DNA of 64,000 bases from Pygmaiobacter massiliensis (GCF_900199435.1 NZ_OAML01000002.1:620001-684000); one strand, 5' to 3'. Shown: positions 40,231 through 50,314, counted from the first letter of the stretch. Translations and numbers: made by a program. The notes: generated by a model not told the origin, from the letters alone.

Positions 40231-41667
40231 TTAGTACGCTTTGCCCCAGACCACCATTTTGTGGGCAGGTTTGCCGCAAACGGGGCAAACGTCCGAGAGA
40301 TGCTCCTGTGCAAACGGCATGCATCGGCTGGAAAGCCCTGCCTGCTCTTTCATCTGCTCTTCACACTCTGCGCTTTCGCACCACATGGTTTTAATAAAGC
40401 CAGTGCTTTCGTTGGAGGCCTTGATTACCTCGTCCATCGTGGTGCATGCCACGGTGCGGCTCTCGCGGTTTTCCAGCGCACGGTTATAAATATTTTCTTC
40501 CAGCAAACCAAGAATGCGCGGAATTTCGATTTCAAGCTCATCAAGAGAAGCGAAATATTTCTCTCGGGTATCGCGGCGAACCAGTACGCACTGGTTTTTT
40601 TCGATATCCTTGGGGCCGATTTCAAGACGCAGGGGCACGCCCTTCATCTCGTACTGTGCAAACTTCCAACCCGGAGAGTTATCCGAATCGTCCAGCTTAA
40701 CGCGGAATTTGCCTGCAAGGCGTGCTTTCAGCTCTGCTGCTTTTTCAAGTACGCCGGGCTTATGAGAAGCAATGGGGATAATTGCAAGCTGAATGGGTGC
40801 AACCTGCGGCGGAAGAATCAGGCCCTCGTCATCGCCGTGGGTCATGATAATAGCGCCGATGATGCGGGTAGACATGCCCCAACTGGTCTGGAACGGATAT
40901 TCCAGCTTGTTGTTGCGGCCTGCAAAGGTTACATTAAATGCACGGGAGAAACCGTCGCCAAAATAATGGCTGGTGCCGCTTTGCAGCGCTTTGCCGTCGT
41001 GCATCATCGCTTCGATGGTGTAAGTAGCTTCCGCGCCTGCAAATTTCTCGCTCTCGGTCTTCTGGCCTTTGATGACGGGGATTTTCAGAACCTGCTCGCA
41101 GAAATCAGCATAGCAATTGAGCTGCTGCTCGGTTTCTGTCACAGCCTCCTGCTCGGTTTCGTGAATGGTGTGACCCTCCTGCCACCAGAACTCGCGACTG
41201 CGCAGGAACGGACGTGTGCTTTTTTCCCAGCGCACCACACTGCACCACTGGTTGTACAGCATCGGCAAATCTCGGTAAGAGTGCAGCACACGTGCAAAAT
41301 GGTCGCAGAACAGGGTTTCGCTGGTGGGGCGAACGCAAAGGCGCTCTTCCAGCTCGTCCAATCCGCCATGGGTGACCCATGCTACCTCAGGAGCAAAGCC
41401 CTCCACGTGGTCTTTCTCTTTCTGCAGCAGGCTTTCGGGGATAAAGATAGGCATTGCAACATTTTCGTGGCCGGTTTCTTTAAAGCGGCCATCCAGCAGG
41501 CGCTGGATATTTTCCCAAATTGCAAAACCATACGGACGCAGAATAACGCATCCTTTGACTGCGGAGTAATCTACCAGTTCTGCTTTTACGCAGATATCAG
41601 TATACCACTGGGCGAAGTCCTCGTTAATCGGGGTAATCGCCTCTACCATTTTTTTATTCTCGCTCAT
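40231..41667 (-). CDS. proS: Prolyl-tRNA synthetase, archaeal/eukaryotic-like type
   Basis: 478 aa. It charges tRNA-Pro. The short form lacks the editing insertion of the E. coli type. Class II motif 2 [20 protein letters not shown] and motif 3 [16 protein letters not shown]-like (QTSWGMSTR) are present. The C-terminus has the extra zinc-type domain ([18 protein letters not shown]) ending in Tyr, a hallmark of this class. No T-box leader was seen. No terminator separates it from a promoter of its own that I can identify. Confidence 0.95.
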   Translation of the reverse strand: MSENKKMVEAITPINEDFAQWYTDICVKAELVDYSAVKGCVILRPYGFAIWENIQRLLDGRFKETGHENVAMPIFIPESLLQKEKDHVEGFAPEVAWVTHGGLDELEERLCVRPTSETLFCDHFARVLHSYRDLPMLYNQWCSVVRWEKSTRPFLRSREFWWQEGHTIHETEQEAVTETEQQLNCYADFCEQVLKIPVIKGQKTESEKFAGAEATYTIEAMMHDGKALQSGTSHYFGDGFSRAFNVTFAGRNNKLEYPFQTSWGMSTRIIGAIIMTHGDDEGLILPPQVAPIQLAIIPIASHKPGVLEKAAELKARLAGKFRVKLDDSDNSPGWKFAQYEMKGVPLRLEIGPKDIEKNQCVLVRRDTREKYFASLDELEIEIPRILGLLEENIYNRALENRESRTVACTTMDEVIKASNESTGFIKTMWCESAECEEQMKEQAGLSSRCMPFAQEHLSDVCPVCGKPAHKMVVWGKAY

Positions 41668-41687
41668 TCACCAATACTCCCTTCGCG

Positions 41688-41722
41688 AAAAAACAAAGCC
41701 TCCGAGCGGGAGGCTTTGCTGT
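41688..41722 (-). terminator. Terminator after acpP
   Basis: On the minus strand CAAAGCCTCC pairs with GGAGGCTTTG around CGCTC, followed by TTTTTTC. Confidence 0.85.
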
Positions 41723-41771
41723 TCTCGAATTTGTTTACCGTTTTCAATTCAAGCCGTCTTGACTGATAAGA

Positions 41772-41999
41772 TTATACGCGGTCTTCGATGTAGCGCACGA
41801 TGTCGCCAACGGTATGCACGTTTTCGACCTCTTCATCCGGCATCTCAATGCCAAACTCATCTTCCAGGGACATAATGAGATCAACAACGTCGAGAGAATC
41901 CGCCTCGAAATCTTCAATGATGTCGGAATCCATAGTAACCTTTTCTTCTTCAAGATCCAACTGATCGCACAGGATCTCTCTCACTTTTTCGAATACCAT
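41772..41999 (-). CDS. acpP: Acyl carrier protein
   Basis: 75 aa, acidic. The phosphopantetheine Ser is in the motif ADSLDVVDLIM. Flanking DLDLEEEKV-like and PDEEVENVHTVGDIVRYIE are typical. It carries growing fatty acids. It stands alone with its own promoter and terminator; no fab genes adjoin it. Confidence 0.95.
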   Translation of the reverse strand: MVFEKVREILCDQLDLEEEKVTMDSDIIEDFEADSLDVVDLIMSLEDEFGIEMPDEEVENVHTVGDIVRYIEDRV

Positions 42000-42087
42000 T
42001 TAAATGACCATTCCTTTCTGGGAATTGTAATACATATTGAGGTCCTTCCATCCACAGAATGCACCGGAATGAAATTTCCTATACATC

Positions 42088-42116
42088 TTTATACCGTCTT
42101 TTGTCCCTATTGTCAA
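42088..42116 (-). promoter_or_regulatory. Promoter for acpP
   Basis: On the minus strand TTGACA (42111-42116), 17-base spacer, TATAAA (42088-42093). The stretch 42117-42245 holds nothing else recognisable. Confidence 0.8.
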
Positions 42117-42245
42117 GCGATATACCAAAGATTTTTAACCCCTTAATACGATGTATTCGCACCCGTTGGCAGATACTATAAATTTTTGTCTTAGTTTAGC
42201 GCTATTTTATCCAAAACTATGCAGTTATTTCTCTTTTTTCACCAA

Positions 42246-42291
42246 ATAAAAGCCCCGACTGCATCTTTTACGCAGCCAGGGCTTTTAAAAT
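42246..42291 (-). terminator. Terminator after the PEP carboxykinase gene
   Basis: On the minus strand AAAAGCCCTGGCTGCGT pairs with ATGCAGTCGGGGCTTTT, then ATTTGG. Confidence 0.8.
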
Positions 42292-42303
42292 AAAAACTAA
42301 AAA

Positions 42304-44082
42304 TTATTTTGCAAGGCGGGCTTTCTGCTCTGCCAGCTGTTTTGCCAGCTCTTCCGGCAGGCGGTCGCCAAACATGGCATACAGCTCTTCTACGCCAGCA
42401 GCGTCTTCAAGCCAAAGCTCTTTATCGATGGAAAGCAGGCCGCGCACTGTTTCGGTGGTGACGTCGTCCAGGCCCTCGAGGTTAATGTCCTCTGCGTTCG
42501 GCACATAGCCAATCGGGGTCTCAACTGCATCGACTTCGCCTTTGCAACGAGAGAGAATCCACATCAGCACGCGCATATTGTCGCCGAAGCCCGGCCAGAT
42601 GAAGTGGCCTTCATCGTCGGTGCGGAACCAGTTGACGTTGAAGATTCTGGGTGCTTTATCGCCCAGCTTTTTGCCCATCTCGAGCCAGTGGCCGAAATAA
42701 TCGCCCATGTTGTAGCCGCAGAAGGGGCGCATTGCCATCGGGTCGCGGCGGACAACGCCCACAGCGCCGGTAGCAGCCGCAGTGGTCTCAGAAGCCATTG
42801 CAGAGCCTACAAACACACCGTGTGCCCAATCGAAGCTCTGATAAACCAGCGGAGCGGTTTTTGCACGGCGGCCGCCGAACACCATTGCGGTGACGGGTAC
42901 GCCATTGGGATTGTTGAACTCTTTAGAGAGGCACGGGCAGTTGATTGCCGGTGCAGTAAAGCGGCTGTTCGGGTGAGCGAGCTTGCCGCCTTCAGCGGTA
43001 TATTCTTTGCCGTTAACCTTTTTGCCGGTCCATTCCACCACATTTTCGGGCGGGTTTTTGTCCAGGCCTTCCCACCATACGGTGTTCTGGTCAAGGTCGT
43101 GTGCAACGTTGGTAAAGATGGTGTTCTTTTTGGTGGACTCCAGCGCATTGAAGTTGCTCTTTGCGTTGGTGCCGGGGGCAACGCCGAAGAAACCTGCCTC
43201 TGGGTTGATTGCATACAGGCGGCCGTCGTCGCCAATGTGCATCCAGGCAATATCGTCGCCAACTGTCCATACTTTATAGCCCTGTTTTGCATACACTTCG
43301 GGCGGGATGAGCATCGCCAGGTTGGTTTTGCCGCAGGCAGAGGGGAACGCAGCAGTGATGTAGTTGACTTCGCCGTTCGGTGCCTCAATGCCGAGAATCA
43401 GCATGTGTTCTGCCATCCAGCCTTCTTTAAAGCCCTGGTATGATGCAATGCGCAGTGCAAAGCATTTTTTGCCCAGCAGCACGTTGCCGCCGTAAGCAGA
43501 GTTGATGGACCAGATGGTGTTTTCTTCCGGGAACTGAACAATGTAGCGGTTCTCTTCTTCTACGTTTGCCTTGCTGTGCAGGCCGCGCACGAAATCGTTG
43601 GAATCGCCCAGCTGAGTCAGTGCATCTTTGCCCATACGGGTCATGATGTCCATATTCAGCACGACGTAGATAGAATCGGTCAGCTCGATGCCGACTTTGG
43701 AGAACGGGCTGCCAATGGGGCCCATGCAGTAGGGAATCACATACATGGTGCGGCCCTGCATTACGCCGTCATACAGCGGCAGCAGCTTTGCCTTCATTGC
43801 GCTGGTCTCCATCCAGTTGTTGATGGGGCCTGCGTCCTCTTTATTTTTGGTGCAGATATATGTACGGCCTTCGACGCGTGCCACATCGTTTTCCGCCGTG
43901 CGGTGGAGCAAACAGCCAGGAAGTTTTTCCTCGTTCAGTGCTTCCATTTCCCCGGTAGCAAGTGCTTCATCCCGCAATGCTGCGAGCTGAGCTTCACTGC
44001 CGTCGATCCAGACTACTTTTGCCGGTTTGACGAGTTCTACCATCTCATCGAGCCACTGTTTTACATGTTTGTTCTCAGTCAT
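42304..44082 (-). CDS. pckG: Phosphoenolpyruvate carboxykinase (GTP)
   Basis: 592 aa. It interconverts oxaloacetate and PEP using GTP/GDP. The GTP-class kinase loop FPSACGKTNLAML with the reactive Cys, plus RRDPMAMRPFCGYNMGDYF and NVNWFRTDDEGHFIWPGFGDN, set it in the GTP family, not the ATP family more usual in Firmicutes. In a fermenter it may run toward oxaloacetate, feeding the aspartate pathway; this is inferred. Monocistronic with a good promoter. Confidence 0.95.
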   Translation of the reverse strand: MTENKHVKQWLDEMVELVKPAKVVWIDGSEAQLAALRDEALATGEMEALNEEKLPGCLLHRTAENDVARVEGRTYICTKNKEDAGPINNWMETSAMKAKLLPLYDGVMQGRTMYVIPYCMGPIGSPFSKVGIELTDSIYVVLNMDIMTRMGKDALTQLGDSNDFVRGLHSKANVEEENRYIVQFPEENTIWSINSAYGGNVLLGKKCFALRIASYQGFKEGWMAEHMLILGIEAPNGEVNYITAAFPSACGKTNLAMLIPPEVYAKQGYKVWTVGDDIAWMHIGDDGRLYAINPEAGFFGVAPGTNAKSNFNALESTKKNTIFTNVAHDLDQNTVWWEGLDKNPPENVVEWTGKKVNGKEYTAEGGKLAHPNSRFTAPAINCPCLSKEFNNPNGVPVTAMVFGGRRAKTAPLVYQSFDWAHGVFVGSAMASETTAAATGAVGVVRRDPMAMRPFCGYNMGDYFGHWLEMGKKLGDKAPRIFNVNWFRTDDEGHFIWPGFGDNMRVLMWILSRCKGEVDAVETPIGYVPNAEDINLEGLDDVTTETVRGLLSIDKELWLEDAAGVEELYAMFGDRLPEELAKQLAEQKARLAK

Positions 44083-44158
44083 AAGATACTCACCTTTCTA
44101 GTTCCCAAATATCGTTACCAATAAAAATTGGCTAAAAACTGGAAAACCTTTTGTCGCT

Positions 44159-44187
44159 ATTGTACCATTTTGTTAAAAAATTCGCAA
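44159..44187 (-). promoter_or_regulatory. Promoter for the PEP carboxykinase gene
   Basis: On the minus strand TTGCGA (44182-44187), 17-base spacer, TACAAT (44159-44164). Downstream at 44197-44231 is a weak hairpin CAGGAAT/ATTCCTG, and the rest up to 44351 shows nothing recognisable. Confidence 0.6.
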
Positions 44188-44351
44188 CATCAGTTGTGAC
44201 AGGAATCTTTGTGAAATTCCTGCATTTTACAGCATTCTGGGGAAAATAGAAACAAAAGATTAAAAATTTCCGGTTTTTCGTTTCTTTTACACATCTTTAA
44301 AAGCAATCTGCAAGTGAATATATTTATGCAGGCAGCAGGGCCCAATATGCT

Positions 44352-45359
44352 TTATCGATAATCAATTGGTAAAGTTGCCTCACCATTTAAATCGTCGTTG
44401 GCAATATTGCCGGAAAGGTACTCATAATAACCTGCGCTGGCAATCATGGCAGCATTATCTCCGCACAGCGAAATCTCGGGCAGATAAAGCTCTGCTCCTG
44501 TTTTTTTGCAGTCTGCCTCCAGCAACTGGCGCAGCGCTTTATTTGCTGCAACACCACCTGCAATACAGATTTTCTTTTCTCCGAGTTCGCTGGCGGCCAG
44601 CATCAGCTTTTCGGCTAAAATTTCAGTTGCACGGAACTGGAAGCTCGTCGCCATGTCACAAACATTGACTGGCTCGCCTTTCATCTCGCCTTGGTTCACC
44701 AGATTCAGTACTGCCGTTTTCAGTCCGGAAAAGCTGACATCGTATCGCCCAGCCACCTTAGGGGTAGGCAGCTTGTATGCTTTTTCGTTACCCTGCAGCG
44801 CTGCTTTGGCAACCGCCGGCCCACCTGGGTATCCAAGGCCCAGCGTACGGGCTACTTTGTCAAATGCTTCGCCGGCAGCGTCGTCGACCGTACGGCCCAA
44901 AATCGTGAACTTTGTATAGTCCTCTACCCGAATAATATGGCTGTGCCCACCGCTTGCCACGAGGCAGAGAAACGGCGGTTTCAGCTGCGGGTGGGTTAAG
45001 TAGAGTGCCGCAATATGACCGCGCAGATGATGCACTGGCACCAGCGGCTTTTGCGAGGCAAGCGCAAAGCCCTTTGCAAAGTTCACCCCTACCAGCACGC
45101 CGCCAATAAGGCCGGGCGCAAAGGTCACGGCTACCGCGTCCAAATCAGCCGCGGTGATGCTTGCTTCTTGCAAAGCTTGCTCTACCACCAGACTGATTGC
45201 TTCAATATGGCGACGGGAGGCAATCTCCGGCACAACGCCACCGTAAAGGCTCTGCTCTTCGACCGAGCTTGCAATTATGTTGCTATGCAGGCTGCGCCCA
45301 TCCTCTACCACAGCAGCTGCGGTTTCATCACAGCTGGATTCGATTCCCAAAATAAGCAT
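44352..45359 (-). CDS. tsaD: tRNA threonylcarbamoyltransferase TsaD
   Basis: 335 aa. It transfers threonylcarbamoyl to A37 of ANN-reading tRNAs, working with TsaB and TsaE. GIESSCDETAAAVV at the start, metal-binding HHLRGHIAA, VDDAAGEAFDKVARTLGL and CGDNAAMIA are signature blocks. Third gene of polA-rimI-tsaD, 90 bases after rimI. Confidence 0.96.
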   Translation of the reverse strand: MLILGIESSCDETAAAVVEDGRSLHSNIIASSVEEQSLYGGVVPEIASRRHIEAISLVVEQALQEASITAADLDAVAVTFAPGLIGGVLVGVNFAKGFALASQKPLVPVHHLRGHIAALYLTHPQLKPPFLCLVASGGHSHIIRVEDYTKFTILGRTVDDAAGEAFDKVARTLGLGYPGGPAVAKAALQGNEKAYKLPTPKVAGRYDVSFSGLKTAVLNLVNQGEMKGEPVNVCDMATSFQFRATEILAEKLMLAASELGEKKICIAGGVAANKALRQLLEADCKKTGAELYLPEISLCGDNAAMIASAGYYEYLSGNIANDDLNGEATLPIDYR

Positions 45360-45449
45360 GGATTCGTTTTCTTCCTTTCCGGAATTACAAATTTTAACCC
45401 GTTTGCCGGGCTGCGGTTAAAGCAGCACCGCACAAACGGGTCTTATGAT

Positions 45450-45932
45450 TCAGTTGATTTTTTGTGCACTGTTCAGGGTCAGCTGCATCAGCAGACCGTC
45501 TTCGCGCGGGTCGGTGTACAAATTTTTACGCGTGGCTAAGGTGCAAAAGCCAAGCCTTTCGTAAAGTGCGAGCGCCGGCGTGTTAGAGCAGCGCACTTCG
45601 AGCAATACCCGCTCTGTCCCTTCTGCGGCAAGCGCGGCAATACAGTGTTGCAACAGCGCTTTGCCAATACCCTGGCCGCGCACGGCAGCGTCTACGGTGA
45701 CAGTTGCAAGGTCTGCAACCTCTTCTTCGCGCCAAAAGCAGGCAAAGGCTACCGGCACACCGTTTTGTATTGCTACGGTACAGCGTGTCTGCGGCTTTTG
45801 CAGCTCTGCGGTAATTTCCGCTTCGCTCCAGGGGTCGGGGGCGGTCTTGTCCAGCACTGCCAGTGCCGGTATATGTTCCGGCGCAAGCGGTGTAAAGGTC
45901 AGCTCTTCGGGCTGCTTATCCTTTTGCGGCAT
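45450..45932 (-). CDS. rimI: GNAT acetyltransferase RimI-type
   Basis: 160 aa from ATG 45932, preceded by GGGGAGAA; the frame extends upstream inside polA without a ribosome site. Acetyl-CoA loop VRGQGIGKALLQ, followed by LLEVRCSNTPALALYERLGF, the typical RimI end. It acetylates a protein N-terminus, classically S18. Its start overlaps the polA end by 17 bases, and it precedes tsaD, a common association in Firmicutes. Confidence 0.9.
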   Translation of the reverse strand: MPQKDKQPEELTFTPLAPEHIPALAVLDKTAPDPWSEAEITAELQKPQTRCTVAIQNGVPVAFACFWREEEVADLATVTVDAAVRGQGIGKALLQHCIAALAAEGTERVLLEVRCSNTPALALYERLGFCTLATRKNLYTDPREDGLLMQLTLNSAQKIN

Positions 45933-48444
45933 ACCAGTTCTCCCCGCGCGCAACATCTGCCGGCAGCGCCACGGCAAGGTCTGCTGCATGGGTCATCTCT
46001 TCACCCAAAATCTTTGCTGCCTTGTCTGCCTCGGCAATGGGCGCTTCGACAATCAATTCATCGTGTACCTGCAAAATCAGTCGGGCAGAAAGTCCCTCTT
46101 CGCGCAGACGATTCGCGACACGAATCATCGCCAGCTTGATAATATCAGCGGCAGTGCCCTGAATCGGTGTGTTCATCGCGAGGCGCTCGCCCAAGGCGCG
46201 GATATTGCGATTAGAGGCAGCCAGCTCCGGCAACGCGCGGCGGCGGCCGTACAGGGTAGTAACATATCCCTGCTCTTTGCCCTCACGCACTGTGCGTTCC
46301 ATATACTCATGAACGCCGGAATACTCCTCGAGATAATGCTTAATAAAAGCGTCGGCCTCTTTGACCGAAACGCCGGTATCTTTGGCAAGACTGAAAGCAC
46401 CAATGCCGTAGACAATGCCAAAGTTAACCGCCTTCGCGCGGCTGCGCAGCTGCGCAGAAACTTTCTCCATCGGCACATCAAAAATGCGGCTTGCGGTGGC
46501 GCGGTGGATATCTTCACCGGCCTTAAACGCTTCAATCATATGCTTGTCGCCGCTGATGGACGCCAGAATACGAAGTTCAATCTGGCTGTAGTCGGCATCG
46601 AGCAGCACGCTGCCTTGCGGCGCAACAAAATATTTGCGCAGGCGGCTGCCCAGCTCAGTGCGCACCGGAATGTTCTGCAAGTTCGGCTCACCCGAAGAAA
46701 TGCGCCCTGTGCGGGTTTCAGTCTGGTTGAAGGTGGAATGAATACGTCCATCCTCCGAAATGGCTTTCAGCAGCCCTTCCACATAGGTGGAGTTCAGTTT
46801 TTGGTAGGTGCGGTAAAGCAGGATATGCTCGATTACCTCATGGTGCGAACGCAGTGCTTCCAGTGTTTCCGCATCGGTCGAAAAACCGCTTTTGGTCTTT
46901 TTCTGGGTCGGCAGTCCGAGTTTTTCAAACAATGCTTCGCCCAGCTGTTTGGGCGAATTAACATTAAACTCATACCCGACCAGCGAATAGATTGCCGCAA
47001 GCTCGGTTTCGATAACACCGCGCAGCTCTACGCCAAAGTCAACAATGCCCTGGCGGTCTACAAGTACACCGGCGCGCTCCATTTCGCACAGCACGCGTGC
47101 CAACGGCTGCTCAATCTCTTCCAGTAGCTTTGTCATTCCCTGCGCTTCACAGTCTGCTGCAAGCGCGTCAAAAAGGCTCGTCAGCAGTGGTGCGATTTCA
47201 ATCTCGCATGTGAAAGCAGCGGCCGCATTGTACTGCGAGGCAAGCTGCAACAAATCATATCCGCGAGAAGCGGGGTTCAGCAAATAGGCCGCAAGCAGGG
47301 CATCAAAAGCAAGGTTTTGGGCATCGGCACAAAGCAGATAAACCGCTTTGCTGTCGTAGCAGCGTTTTTTCACTTTCTCATCTTGCAGCAACGCGAGGAA
47401 GGCTTCGTCCTCAGCCACAGCGGTGTATACCTGGTTGCCCTGTACCAGCACAAAGCCCTCTTTTACCGGCGCAATATCTACGCTGCCAGTGAGTTTTGCA
47501 GGCAAAGGCTGCGGAGCAACTTGCGGCAGCTCTGCCGGAGCGGCATCGGGGGCAACTTCTTCAGCCACCGGCATGGATGAGAGGCCCAGCTTGTCCCGCA
47601 GGTTGTACATTTCAAGGTTGGCAAGCAGCCGGGATGCTGCTTCCGGGTCACCTTTGCTGCGGCAGTAGTCTGCCGGGTTTGTAGGCACCGGTGCATTGGT
47701 GACAATCTCAGCCAGCACATGGCTGAGATAAGCTTGCTCTTTATCGCGCAGCAACTTTTCACGCGCAGCGGGTTTGATGACGGGATCGTCGATATTCGCA
47801 TAAACTCCGTCCAAACTGCCAAATTTGGAGATAAGGGTAAGCGCTGTTTTTTCGCCCACGCCTTTCACCCCGGGGATATTATCCGAAGCATCGCCCATCA
47901 ATGCTTTGACTTCGATTAGCTGTTTCGGTGATACGCCGTATTTTTCCACTACGGCAGCCTCGTCCATATTTGTGGTAGTGCTGCGGCCCATTGCAGTGCC
48001 CGCGAGCAGGACACGAGTGGCGGAAGTCACCAGCTGCAGCGCGTCGCGGTCACCGGTGGCAATCACACAGGTATCGCCGTGCTGCTCTGCCGCAGCTGCA
48101 AGGGTACCAAGGATGTCATCTGCCTCAAATCCCTCTGCCGCTACCATATGGTAGCCAAGCGCAGTCAGCAGCTCTTTTAATACTGGCATCTGCGCGGCAA
48201 GCTCTTCCGGCATGCCGTGGCGAGTGCCTTTGTAGTCGTCAAACATTTTATGCCGAAAGGTTGGGGCACGCAGGTCCCATGCAATGGCAATGCTGTCCGG
48301 CTGCTCTTCGGCCTGTAATTTCTGTAAAATATTCATAAAGCCGACAATGGCGTTGGTATAGCGCCCGTCTTTGGTGGTAAGCAGCTTTATTCCGTAAAAA
48401 GCACGGTTGACGATGCTGTTACCGTCGATAGCCAGCAGTTTCAA
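45916..48444 (-). CDS. polA: DNA polymerase I
   Basis: 842 aa from TTG 48444, giving (M)KLLAIDGNSIVNRAFYG. GGGAGG is 8 bases upstream, whereas the ATG at 48450 is only two bases from it. The 5'-3' exonuclease domain (1-~290) keeps GFEADDILG, ATGDRDALQL and GDASDNIPGVKGVGEKTA. The proofreading domain has lost its first Asp-Glu motif, as in other Firmicutes. The polymerase domain has DADYSQIELRIL, RAKAVNFGIVYG and LQVHDELIVEAP. It fills gaps and removes RNA primers. First gene of polA-rimI-tsaD. Confidence 0.95.
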   Translation of the reverse strand: MKLLAIDGNSIVNRAFYGIKLLTTKDGRYTNAIVGFMNILQKLQAEEQPDSIAIAWDLRAPTFRHKMFDDYKGTRHGMPEELAAQMPVLKELLTALGYHMVAAEGFEADDILGTLAAAAEQHGDTCVIATGDRDALQLVTSATRVLLAGTAMGRSTTTNMDEAAVVEKYGVSPKQLIEVKALMGDASDNIPGVKGVGEKTALTLISKFGSLDGVYANIDDPVIKPAAREKLLRDKEQAYLSHVLAEIVTNAPVPTNPADYCRSKGDPEAASRLLANLEMYNLRDKLGLSSMPVAEEVAPDAAPAELPQVAPQPLPAKLTGSVDIAPVKEGFVLVQGNQVYTAVAEDEAFLALLQDEKVKKRCYDSKAVYLLCADAQNLAFDALLAAYLLNPASRGYDLLQLASQYNAAAAFTCEIEIAPLLTSLFDALAADCEAQGMTKLLEEIEQPLARVLCEMERAGVLVDRQGIVDFGVELRGVIETELAAIYSLVGYEFNVNSPKQLGEALFEKLGLPTQKKTKSGFSTDAETLEALRSHHEVIEHILLYRTYQKLNSTYVEGLLKAISEDGRIHSTFNQTETRTGRISSGEPNLQNIPVRTELGSRLRKYFVAPQGSVLLDADYSQIELRILASISGDKHMIEAFKAGEDIHRATASRIFDVPMEKVSAQLRSRAKAVNFGIVYGIGAFSLAKDTGVSVKEADAFIKHYLEEYSGVHEYMERTVREGKEQGYVTTLYGRRRALPELAASNRNIRALGERLAMNTPIQGTAADIIKLAMIRVANRLREEGLSARLILQVHDELIVEAPIAEADKAAKILGEEMTHAADLAVALPADVARGENWYAAKG

Positions 48445-48498
48445 TAGCATTTCCTCCCGAAAGGTTGTCACAAAATCATCATAAAAACGATTGAGAAT

Positions 48499-48531
48499 AT
48501 TGTACCACAAAAGTGTAGATTATGATACAAT
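48499..48531. promoter_or_regulatory. Back-to-back -10 boxes for polA and dusB
   Basis: TACAAT on the minus strand at 48499-48504 serves polA, and TGATACAAT on the plus strand (48523-48531, an extended -10) serves dusB. -35 boxes are weak. Confidence 0.5.
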
Positions 48532-48585
48532 AGCTTTGCGAATCCATCGCTTAAATATTACATTATTATAGAAAGAGGAACCCTT

Positions 48586-49548
48586 TTGATCGATTTCACC
48601 CAATTGTCTGGCGCTGCTTTTGCACCGATGGCCGGACTTTCTGACGCACCGGCTCGCCGCATTATGGCCGAATATGGCGCGGCATATACCGTCAGCGAAA
48701 TGGTTAGTGCCAAAGCACTGACCTATGGCGACCGCAAAACGGGGGCGCTGCTTTCTGGCGGTGGCGGCTGTGCGCCTTATGGCATCCAGATTTTTGGCGC
48801 AGAGCCGCAAACTATGGCGGAAGGCGCAAAGCTGGTACTGAAATACAACCCTGATTTTATTGACATTAACATGGGCTGCCCCGCTCCTAAAATTACCGGC
48901 GGCGGTGCTGGCAGCGCGCTGATGCGAGACCCTGCTCTTTGCGGCGCGATTGCTGAGGCAGTGGTTAAAGCGGTACCGGTGCCGGTTACCGTAAAACTGC
49001 GCAAAGGCTGGGATGCAGACACCGTTACCTGCACCGAGGTTGCAAAACGCTGTGAAGCAGCCGGCGTCTCTCTGCTCGCTGTTCATGGCCGCACCCGCGA
49101 AGAGATGTATACTCCGCCCATCGACCCCGGCTGCATTGCCGCAGTAAAGCAGGCAGTGGGAATTCCGGTTTTGGGCAACGGCGACCTTTTGACCGCAGCC
49201 GATGCAAAACAGCTGATGGCGGAAACCGGTTGCGATGGCGTTATGATTGGACGCGGCGCACTGGGCAACCCCTGGCTGTTTGCCGAAATAAAAGCCATGC
49301 TGGCTGGACAGCCTACCCCAGCAGGACCCACGCTGAAAGACCGCATGGACCTGCTGCTGCGGCAGGTGTACGCGATGTGCGAAGAAAAAGGAGAAGGCCC
49401 GGCAATGCGCCAGGCCCGTACCCAAGTGATGTATTTTTTAAAGGGGCTGCATGGTGCGGCCGAACTGCGCCGCGCAGCCTGCGGGCTCACCTATTACCGC
49501 GATGCTGAAGAATTGGTTCGGCTGGTTTACCGGCACAACGTCGGCTAA
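48586..49548 (+). CDS. dusB: tRNA-dihydrouridine synthase (DusB-like)
   Basis: 320 aa from TTG 48586, preceded by AAAGAGGAA. FMN enzyme that reduces uridines in tRNA. APMAGLSDAPARRI at the start, DINMGCPAPKITGGGAGSALM with the catalytic Cys, VHGRTREEMY and GVMIGRGALGNPWLF are all diagnostic. Divergent from polA. Which D-loop position it acts on cannot be told. Confidence 0.92.
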   Translation: MIDFTQLSGAAFAPMAGLSDAPARRIMAEYGAAYTVSEMVSAKALTYGDRKTGALLSGGGGCAPYGIQIFGAEPQTMAEGAKLVLKYNPDFIDINMGCPAPKITGGGAGSALMRDPALCGAIAEAVVKAVPVPVTVKLRKGWDADTVTCTEVAKRCEAAGVSLLAVHGRTREEMYTPPIDPGCIAAVKQAVGIPVLGNGDLLTAADAKQLMAETGCDGVMIGRGALGNPWLFAEIKAMLAGQPTPAGPTLKDRMDLLLRQVYAMCEEKGEGPAMRQARTQVMYFLKGLHGAAELRRAACGLTYYRDAEELVRLVYRHNVG

Positions 49549-49717
49549 ATCTTCTATCCTAACTTTAAACACAACTGCAAACAAACGCTAAAAAACTTTG
49601 GCGCGGCAGAAAGCGCACCCAAGCCATGCACTTTATGGTCTAAAATATCGGCCTTACGCGCAAGCTTTCTCTTTTAATACTATTATAAAGAATAGCGAAT
49701 ACGTTCCCGACTGCGGC

Positions 49718-50314
49718 TTAAAAGACACCTGCAGTCAATTCGTCTAGTGTTTCGTAATAGCAAGGTAGCATGGTTTCTAAAAAGAAGGCTACTTCCGGCA
49801 AGGCAAGCGCTTCAAGCGCTTGCAGCTGGGCGGCACGGGCGCGCTCAAATTCCTGGTTTCCGCTCTGGTGCTCTTCCACACATTTCAACAAGGCCGAAAG
49901 TTTATCTGCTGCTTTCAAGATTTTTCGCTCACGCTCGTTTAGGTTGCTGCCGGTAACCGCCGGGGCCATTTCATCCAGCACCGCATCCGGCAAAAGAGCA
50001 AGCAGGCTTTCTTCTGCAGTTTTTTCCAGCGCCTTGTAGGCAGTTTGCAGCGTGTGGTTCTTGTATTTGACCGGGGTGGGCAAATCACCCGTTAAAATTT
50101 CGCCTGCATCGTGATAAAGCGCCGCGGCCGAAATTTTTGCAGGGTCGACATCTGCACCATATTGTGCCTTCGCCAGCGCACCCAGTAAAAAGGCAAGCTG
50201 AGCGGTATCGGCAGTATGCTCGGCCAGGGTTTCGGTGCGTGAAGAGCGCATCAACCCCCACCGCGTAATATATTTTTGGCGTGCCAGCAATGCGGCAAAT
50301 GCAAAACGTTCCAT
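49718..50314 (-). CDS. HD-domain 5'-deoxynucleotidase, YfbR-like
   Basis: 198 aa. The metal-binding HD site appears as AEHTADTAQLAF and AALYHDAGEILTGDLPTPVKY, with the YfbR-type RWGLMRSSRTETLAEH near the start and ADKLSALLKCVEE later. Family members remove phosphate from dNMPs to tune the nucleotide pool. Stand-alone between dusB and the yfhO-like gene. No clear terminator. Confidence 0.85.
   Translation of the reverse strand: MERFAFAALLARQKYITRWGLMRSSRTETLAEHTADTAQLAFLLGALAKAQYGADVDPAKISAAALYHDAGEILTGDLPTPVKYKNHTLQTAYKALEKTAEESLLALLPDAVLDEMAPAVTGSNLNERERKILKAADKLSALLKCVEEHQSGNQEFERARAAQLQALEALALPEVAFFLETMLPCYYETLDELTAGVF

Noticed and set aside
41668-41745. T-box leader for proS
   Set aside because: The space upstream of proS is short and contains only the acpP terminator. 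No specifier loop or TGGNACCGCG-type antiterminator was seen.
40261-41766. 501-codon open frame antisense to proS
   Set aside because: Mirror frame of a clear prolyl-tRNA synthetase; no family match.
45580-47127. 515-codon open frame antisense to polA and rimI
   Set aside because: Opposite well-supported polA and rimI sequence; no independent signals.
46900-47600. Broken proofreading domain in DNA polymerase I as a novelty
   Set aside because: Loss of the 3'-5' exonuclease residues in PolA is common in Firmicutes.
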